NCBI GenBank assembly: GCA_000969725.1
Contig: JXSR01S017942.1
From: Ophiothrix spiculata
Lineage: Eukaryota > Echinodermata > Ophiuroidea > Amphilepidida > Ophiotrichidae
Strand: one strand, 5' to 3'
DNA: 36,060 bases
Below are positions 30,601 to 36,060 of this stretch, one piece after another (within the stretch, counting starts at the first letter, position 1; each line of letters opens with the position of its first letter). The position numbers and the translations under genes are program-made. The notes beneath the pieces were generated by a model, which was not told where the DNA came from, did not search any database, and saw nothing but the letters and a program-made list of their open reading frames with translations.

Positions 30601-31609
30601 ATCTTAAGTAATGCGTTCAGTTTAATACACATACAAACATGGACCAAGTATGAAGTATTGTTTTTTTCTCAGAGACTAGACACATGATGCGGTTTTCTGA
30701 CATGGACACTTTGGGATGGAACGGCAATTGATGAAGGGATGAAAAATCAGAGACATATATCAGTTTTGGTAAACATGTCGATATGTCTTTCTACAAACAT
30801 TCTTAAGGTATCTTTTCGTTAAACAAATAGTACACATTTTTGTCAATTCAAGTGCAATTCTTGACCAATATGTAAATCTTTGATTTGGGGTAAAATTCGC
30901 TTTTTTTTTTAATCCTTAGACATACATGAATTGATGAGAATATATTTCAAGCCTATTTGTTGCATATTATTATGATTTTTACTAGTGTGGACGTTATGTG
31001 CACCTGTTTGTTTTTTCTTTCGTAGAACTGATGATTTGGAAATGTCAATTAATTATTAAAGAAAAGAGAAAAAATTAATGATGTTTAAATCCTAATATAT
31101 GTGGAGAAATGTTGTAATTCCCAAAATTTTGTGTCAAGATTGTGTAAAAATATAAAACTTTCAGCAATTTGAACAAAACTGGTTGTATCTCTTTTAAAAA
31201 CAAAAATAAAAATAAAATAAAGCCACACAATTATACACATGGTTTTAAAACTATACTGTCGGATCTGACACCTCCATATGAAAAATGCATCACATCTTAG
31301 CCAATTTCATTTTAAATTTTACTGGATTTTGACTTTTTTAGTAGACGAGACTTTCATGTCTTTTAAGATTAAATTGGAAAAGTGCCCTTATAAATCATTT
31401 TCTACAAAAATACAAAAAAGAGTCCAATTTCAGTAACAAAAAAATATTGTATGGGTTTGAGGGAATATGTATTAAGAGACCAGTAGCAACAGTTCTGGTT
31501 TCAGTTCGACCTCCCTACTTTAGATATAGTATGGCTTTGTAAATCGTATCTATAGGTAAGTAATACTTTTTGAACTTAGTTTCCCAAATAAGGCATAAGT
31601 ATAGGTTTA
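30601..31609. other. AT-rich DNA, nothing recognised
   Basis: Possibly intronic. No exon, RNA or transposon end that I can support. Confidence 0.45.
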
Positions 31610-31611
31610 TA

Positions 31612-31877
31612 CAGTGTGTCTGAAAATAATTAGCACCCAACACCTTTGGAATTTTTTGAAAAATGCTGTTATTTCTGTATTCATTTTTCTAAAACGACTC
31701 ACTAAAATTGACGACCGCAATCGGATTTACATAACTTTGAAGATATTGTGTTATTTTCAAATATCTTTAAAAGCAATTCAACTTGTCATCATTTAGCATG
31801 TGATCAGTTATGTTATGTGAAACAAGACATTTGATGTAAAATTGATTATTATAGCATTGATTATTTGACTCACCCAG
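31612..31877. mobile_element. Mariner-like MITE, TA flanks
   Basis: The left end CAGTGTGTCTGAAAATAAT and the complement of the right end, CTGGGTGAGTCAAATAAT, are similar inverted repeats, each next to TA (31610-31611 and 31878-31879). The 266-bp length and the G-T-G-T ends suit a small mariner derivative. Confidence 0.7.
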
Positions 31878-31879
31878 TA

Positions 31880-32171
31880 TGTGCTTCAATAGCTAGAGGA
31901 TCACAGTATAAAGAAAACCTTGACATAGAAACATGATATAGATTCAGGTGCAGAATTGTATTTTCCCCCATTTTGTCTTATATTGACGTAAAAAATTTAC
32001 CCAAAGGCCGTATAGTTTAGATAAGTCAATGCTATCTTAGAATCGATTGTTTTGAAATTTTACCTGAATCATGTTAATTGCTCGGTTAGTAAATCGTGAA
32101 TGCAATTTTTCTTGATTCAATAATAAGTTAAACTGTATCAATAATGTAAAGTTTATTTTGTGAAACTATAC
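31880..32171. other. Nothing recognised
   Basis: AT-rich sequence between the mariner-like MITE and the candidate exon. Confidence 0.4.
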
Positions 32172-32241
32172 CTGCTTGTGTAGGTGTCAGATGTTGAGAT
32201 GACATGTTTACTTTAAGGCAAAGATGACATTCATTACGTTT
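32172..32241 (-). other. Candidate 70-bp exon (unproven)
   Basis: On the minus strand a pyrimidine-rich acceptor (TTTCCTCCGTTCTGCGTTACAG) precedes this stretch and CAG followed by GTATAG ends it. Inside is an ATG opening MSSQHLTPTQA, ending in phase 1. It could be a 5' exon of the GPCR gene, with missing exons in between, or a chance match. No protein family is recognisable. Confidence 0.2.
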
Positions 32242-32555
32242 CTGTAACGCAGAACGGAGGAAACTATCTAAGATTAAATTAACATTGTGCCAATCGATAA
32301 AAAAATAATGTAATTTACTCGACAAACGGCCAATCAAAACAAATACCAATAACCAAGCTTTAGGCATCATCGTTCCGTCGATGTAGAAAATCATTTTTAT
32401 ACAAGTTGATTGAGAGTACTGACGAGAACTTGGAGCAATAACCTTTTCTACCTTTTAACTATATAACAAAAAAAATCGAACCAAAAGTTATACATAATAA
32501 TAATTATGTACCTGGAAAATGTTTTAGGAATTTTAAGTAAAAATCAATGCCAAAA

Positions 32556-32750
32556 CGGTTTCAAGTAAAATTAACTTAAAATAATCAAGGCGAGATAGTA
32601 AATCAACTTGGATTATTTAAGCCGAGACGGTTTCAAGTAAAAATAACTTAAGTTATAATCATGGCAAGTCGATAAATCAACTTATTATTATTTAAGCCGA
32701 TATGATTTTAAACTTTTAAGTAAAACTACCTTTAAATAATCAAGACAAGA
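32556..32750 (+). repeat. Imperfect tandem repeat, 72-75 bp period
   Basis: About two and a half units share CGGTTTCAAGTAAAA, AACTTA, ATAATCA-GGC, TAAATCAACTT and ATTATTTAAGCCGA. The third unit is decayed. Confidence 0.8.
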
Positions 32751-33225
32751 CTTTTTTAAAGTTGTCTCAAAATAATTTTTGGAAGTTTTAAGTAACTGTA
32801 ACATGCAGAAGTAACATGACATGTGGTAAATAGCACATATTGTAACTTTATTAATTTTTGAGTATTGTAGTTTCTTTATTTTATGTAGCTTCTTTATTTT
32901 ATTTTATTTTTCAAATAACAAATGGAATTCTATTTATTAGAAGTGTTCTCGAAACAAAAATACACCGAGTAATGTGTTTGCCATGGTAAAACACTTAGTT
33001 TATGCGATAAAACTAACAATTTGAGTATTGTTAACTTATTTTCCGAGTGTGTGTACAGTCATTCCGGATTTCTCTTTGTTGCTCAGCTGTCATCTACAAA
33101 TTGGAAGAAAAGAACTCGCTCGCGGCAACACATCCCTGATTAACAAACAGTTTTGTCATAATTTACTTTTATTGCCAGTTATTGGTATCAAATTATTTCT
33201 ATTCTTAATTTTGAAAAAGGAATAT
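32751..33225. other. AT-rich DNA, nothing recognised
   Basis: No gene is visible. The right part (from about 33120) has faint similarity to the region left of the TAACCATAGTAAC module in copy 2. Confidence 0.45.
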
Positions 33226-34165
33226 GCATGATAGAACTTTGTTTTCATCCTGCCTGCAACCACTGTAACCATAGTAACATTTTTTTCTACTTCCTAACAT
33301 TTTCTTGTAGGTTTATCTTAAGTCCGCTCAATTAAATCCTTTGACATTGATTTTGAACTTTAATATTTTCGTGGTTTTAAATCTATGCTGATATAGTTAT
33401 TTTATGATTTTAAATGTTTACACAGTATTTTAGAAAAAGCTCAGAGAATTTGCCTTTTTCAAAGAGTCTTTATTTTACATGTTTTATAAGAGCACTAATT
33501 ACGCGGAGACATTTGTTGATGGTTACCATAAAACAGATAATATTTAAATTTGTGGAAACTGTTTTAAGTGTTTTCAACCTTACAGTTTATAATTAAAATG
33601 CTGAATATTTTGATTATGACTTTTGTAATATGATATGACTTTTATTAACGGAAACTACTTTTAAATTGATGGACATTTTCCCGTTTTCCACTATTTTGTT
33701 AAATTCTTCCTCACAAAAAAAAAATCAGCTGCAATAAATTGATTGATATTGAAAAAACGAAACTGCCAGAAAACTATGTCAATTTATGTGATGATATATT
33801 TTAACAGTGCGGTGGTCCAATGCAGGGCTCGAACTTGTGACTTACAGGTTTGGAATCCTCATACAACTTATCCACTAAAAAGATACTATTTGCAAATAAA
33901 AACATACTATACAGTTGTATTAACAAAAATTATATATTGGCCGTAGTATTCGAAAGTTCTAAATCGAGTTCAACTTCTGGATACAATTGAGGATAATTGT
34001 TTTGTAATCAGACGCGATGTAATATTATATTGAATTTATCAATTTCATGCCAGTAAGAGCAGTTATCAGATAGAGCTAGCCGGATATTGGTGTCCAGTGT
34101 GCGTTTAAAATTGTATTCGGATGGGAAAGATATATTTACTTTAAGAGATGACTTGTGATGGATAC
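33226..34165 (+). repeat. Paralogous segment copy 8 (rightmost, most diverged)
   Basis: ATGCATGATAGAACTTTG and TGTAACCATAGTAACATTTT (33226-33282) match copy 2. ACATTTGTTGATGG lies near 33510 and TTGTTTTGTAATCAGACGC near 33998. The core AGCCGGATATTGGTGTCCAG (34079), with ATTCGGATGGG and AAGAGATGACTTGT, ends it. It lies upstream of the GPCR exon, so the segment is not simply the tail of that gene. Confidence 0.8.
33811..33880 (-). repeat. tRNA-like fragment
   Basis: On the minus strand AGTTCGAGCCC fits a Pol III B box, and TTAGTGGATAAG lies about where an A box would be. There is no folded cloverleaf or acceptor stem, so this is probably a SINE head remnant inside copy 8. Confidence 0.45.
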
Positions 34166-34258
34166 ATCTTAATTAGAATTTAAAAATAAATATTAAAGCA
34201 CACCATAGGAATTAGCACACACGTTACTTAATTGAGCAAGACAATGTTTCGGTTGAAA

Positions 34259-34740
34259 GGAACATTTCTGACCTTCATAATAAAAGCAATTTGCAAACCA
34301 CAGCATACATTTATGCTGTTGTTATATATTGTTTTAAGAACATGATTATATTCAAACTATGAAGTATTAAATACAACCTATATGAAATTACTGGCCAAGG
34401 CTATTGGGACAAGATCTGGTTGGCACGCATTGTCAGAGTATTTGGATATCTTTAAAACATCTATATCAAATAACTAAAAATACTGAGTATGTCAACGCCA
34501 CTAATCATAGCTTATACCTATATAAAAATGATTGCAAGTGCATGAAGTAAATGATGAGATAATTACATTTAACTCCATTTGCCTTGACTAATGATTGAAT
34601 CAACAGAATCCTCTATAAAAATGACGATAAGAATATTTTTAAAGTCTAAAGAATTTTGGTCAAAAAGTTTTGTTTACTTCAAATTATCTGAACTTATTAA
34701 AATCTTATCAGTTTAGCAACATCAAATTTTTGTTAAATAT
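34259..34740 (+). repeat. Local duplication, copy A
   Basis: Two blocks, 34259-34440 and 34581-34710, recur at 34997-35171 and 35755-35885. They share AACATTTCTGACCTTC, GGGACAAGATCTGGTTGGCA, AATCAACAGAATCCTCTATA and AAATTATCTGAACTTATTAA. Identity is high, with gaps. Confidence 0.85.
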
Positions 34741-34996
34741 AAAGGTGTTAATTCCAAAGATTATTTTGTGCTGCCGTTGCCGTTGCTCTTGATGGCATTG
34801 AAATTGATTAATCATTTTTAATTCCTTAATAGGTATGTTTGCTACAATCTGGCAATATATGAACGAGATCGAATGATCCAAACTGCGTGAGATGACGATA
34901 ATAAAGGCCTCGAACTTTTTGAAGACATTTTGTTGACGCCATTTCCAAAATGTTATTGTAAACCAAATCAATAGCCAAAGCTAAAATAAAAATATG
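34741..34996. other. Unique spacer between the duplicated blocks
   Basis: Two overlapping minus-strand open frames of 87 and 71 codons lie here. Neither resembles a known family, and their overlap in different frames argues against both being real. Slightly richer in GC than its surroundings. Confidence 0.35.
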
Positions 34997-35950
34997 AACA
35001 TTTCTGACCTTCGTATAAAAGCAATTTGCAAACCATGGCATACATGTATGCTGTTGTTATATATTGTATAAGAACATGATTATATTCAAACTATGAAGTA
35101 TTAAATACAACCTATATGAAATTACTGGTCAAGGCTATTGGGACAAGATCTGGTTGGCACGCATTGTCAGACTCTATAACGTTAATTGGATATCTTTAAA
35201 CATTTATAGCAAATGACTAAAAAGTGCGCATGAAGTAAATGATGAGATAATTACATTTAACTTCATTTGAAGCTAATAAGCAAGATGAACTTTATATTTG
35301 GGAAAATAATATTTGACTCGGCATTTGACTGCTGTGCTAGTAGAATAGGACATCACGCAGTCAGGGCATCAGTAGCAAAGTTACATATAATTCAAGTTAA
35401 TTACTGTATTAGCCATGGACATTACGCGATTACACGTGCGTGAAACCTCTAGAGACTTTTCTGATTAAGTTCATGAATTCTATTGCTATAATTAACCGAC
35501 TTTGCTATCAAAAAAGCAACAACATTCTAGATGTATTGATTAAACATTTATAAGTCAAAACAACTGTTTTCCTGCTTCCGCCTTCTTAATTATTCAGTCT
35601 AAAATAAGCTGGTTACTTAGAAAAATATTTGCGACAGGAATGTTCCTCTAAATATGTTTAACAAATGTTTGAAGTGGCTTAGCAAAATATTTGATATGAA
35701 AATGAGTTTGTGATTAAGCACTATTCGATTCTGGAGAGTAGATTATTATAATAGCCTTGACTGATGATTGAATCAACAGAATCCTCTATAAAAATGACGA
35801 TAAGAATATTTTTAAAGAATTTTGGTCAAAAAGTTCAAAATTTTTATTTACTTCAAATTATCTGAACTTATTAAAATCTTTTCAGTTTTATGGTAAAGAT
35901 ATCTATTATGAACTTATGATTTAGACATTTGATCTTAGCAACATCAAATT
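34997..35950 (+). repeat. Local duplication, copy B
   Basis: Partner of 34259-34740. About 430 bp of sequence without a counterpart in copy A separates its two blocks, so copy B gained or copy A lost DNA after duplication. AGCAACATCAAATTTTTGTT closes both copies. Confidence 0.85.
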
Positions 35951-36060
35951 TTTGTTAAAATGTGACTCTTTTAATAGGTAGGTTATCACAAGTCACTGAT
36001 CGTGTCAGACTCTGGATCGTGTCGCTTTGACGCTTATTTTTTCTGTGTGTAATTAAGTTT
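35951..36060. other. Window end, nothing recognised
   Basis: Short AT-rich tail. GTGTCAGACTCTGGATCG and GATCGTGTC form a small local repeat of no clear meaning. Confidence 0.4.

Noticed and set aside
31021-31060. Another CTGATGA followed by GAAA, a possible hammerhead
   Set aside because: There is no room for a stem II between the two motifs. The other CTGATGA sites seen (near 35760 and, on the minus strand, 14247 and 5212) lack GAAA in the right place.
32128-32394. 88-codon minus-strand open frame as a gene
   Set aside because: No family resemblance and no conserved pattern. Only a 70-bp candidate exon inside has splice-like borders, and that is kept at low confidence.
34708-35041. Overlapping 87- and 71-codon frames as genes
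   Set aside because: They overlap in different frames, have no recognisable motif, and one runs into the locally duplicated repeat.

Overview
The window looks like draft-assembly DNA from an AT-rich animal genome, most likely a marine invertebrate. The evidence is a 315-bp run of N, very low gene density, many foldback DNA transposons (MITEs), LINE and tRNA-derived repeat fragments, and one spliced class A (rhodopsin-type) GPCR exon. The species cannot be fixed from the sequence. No complete protein-coding gene is visible, and almost all open frames fall in repeats or unique AT-rich DNA.

Layout. From 1 to about 9.7 kb there is intergenic DNA with a short tandem duplication, a LINE tail, three copies of one 250-bp MITE, other foldback elements and an hAT-type element with a perfect 8-bp target duplication. 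From about 9.8 to 34.2 kb one ancestral segment of roughly 1-1.3 kb recurs at least nine times in the same orientation. Its hallmark is a core with arms CCGGATA and TATCCGG about 28 bp apart. The copies form two larger tandem blocks, I (12.8-20.16 kb) and II (20.48-29.7 kb). Block II ends in an intact last exon of a minus-strand GPCR (29512-29775). Block I ends in two tandem copies of the same exon, both cut at the same codon. Because the copies are paralogous they act as empty sites for each other, so many transposon insertions can be bounded to the base: a 713-bp TA element, a 3,050-bp element with CAG duplication, a TTAA-flanked 742-bp element carrying a tRNA-like Pol III module, a 1.1-kb element with TAGCT duplication, and two hAT-like elements. 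From 34.2 kb to the end there is a further local duplication and unique AT-rich DNA.

The most interesting object is at 10439-11059. It is a non-coding retroelement built of 327-bp tandem units and flanked by a 14-bp target duplication. On the minus strand each unit carries what looks like a complete type I hammerhead ribozyme: the CUGAUGA core, a 10-bp stem II, GAAA, a 3-bp stem III and cleavage after GUA. This is the architecture of animal non-LTR retrozymes related to Penelope-like elements. An inverted fragment at its 5' end begins three bases past the predicted cleavage site.
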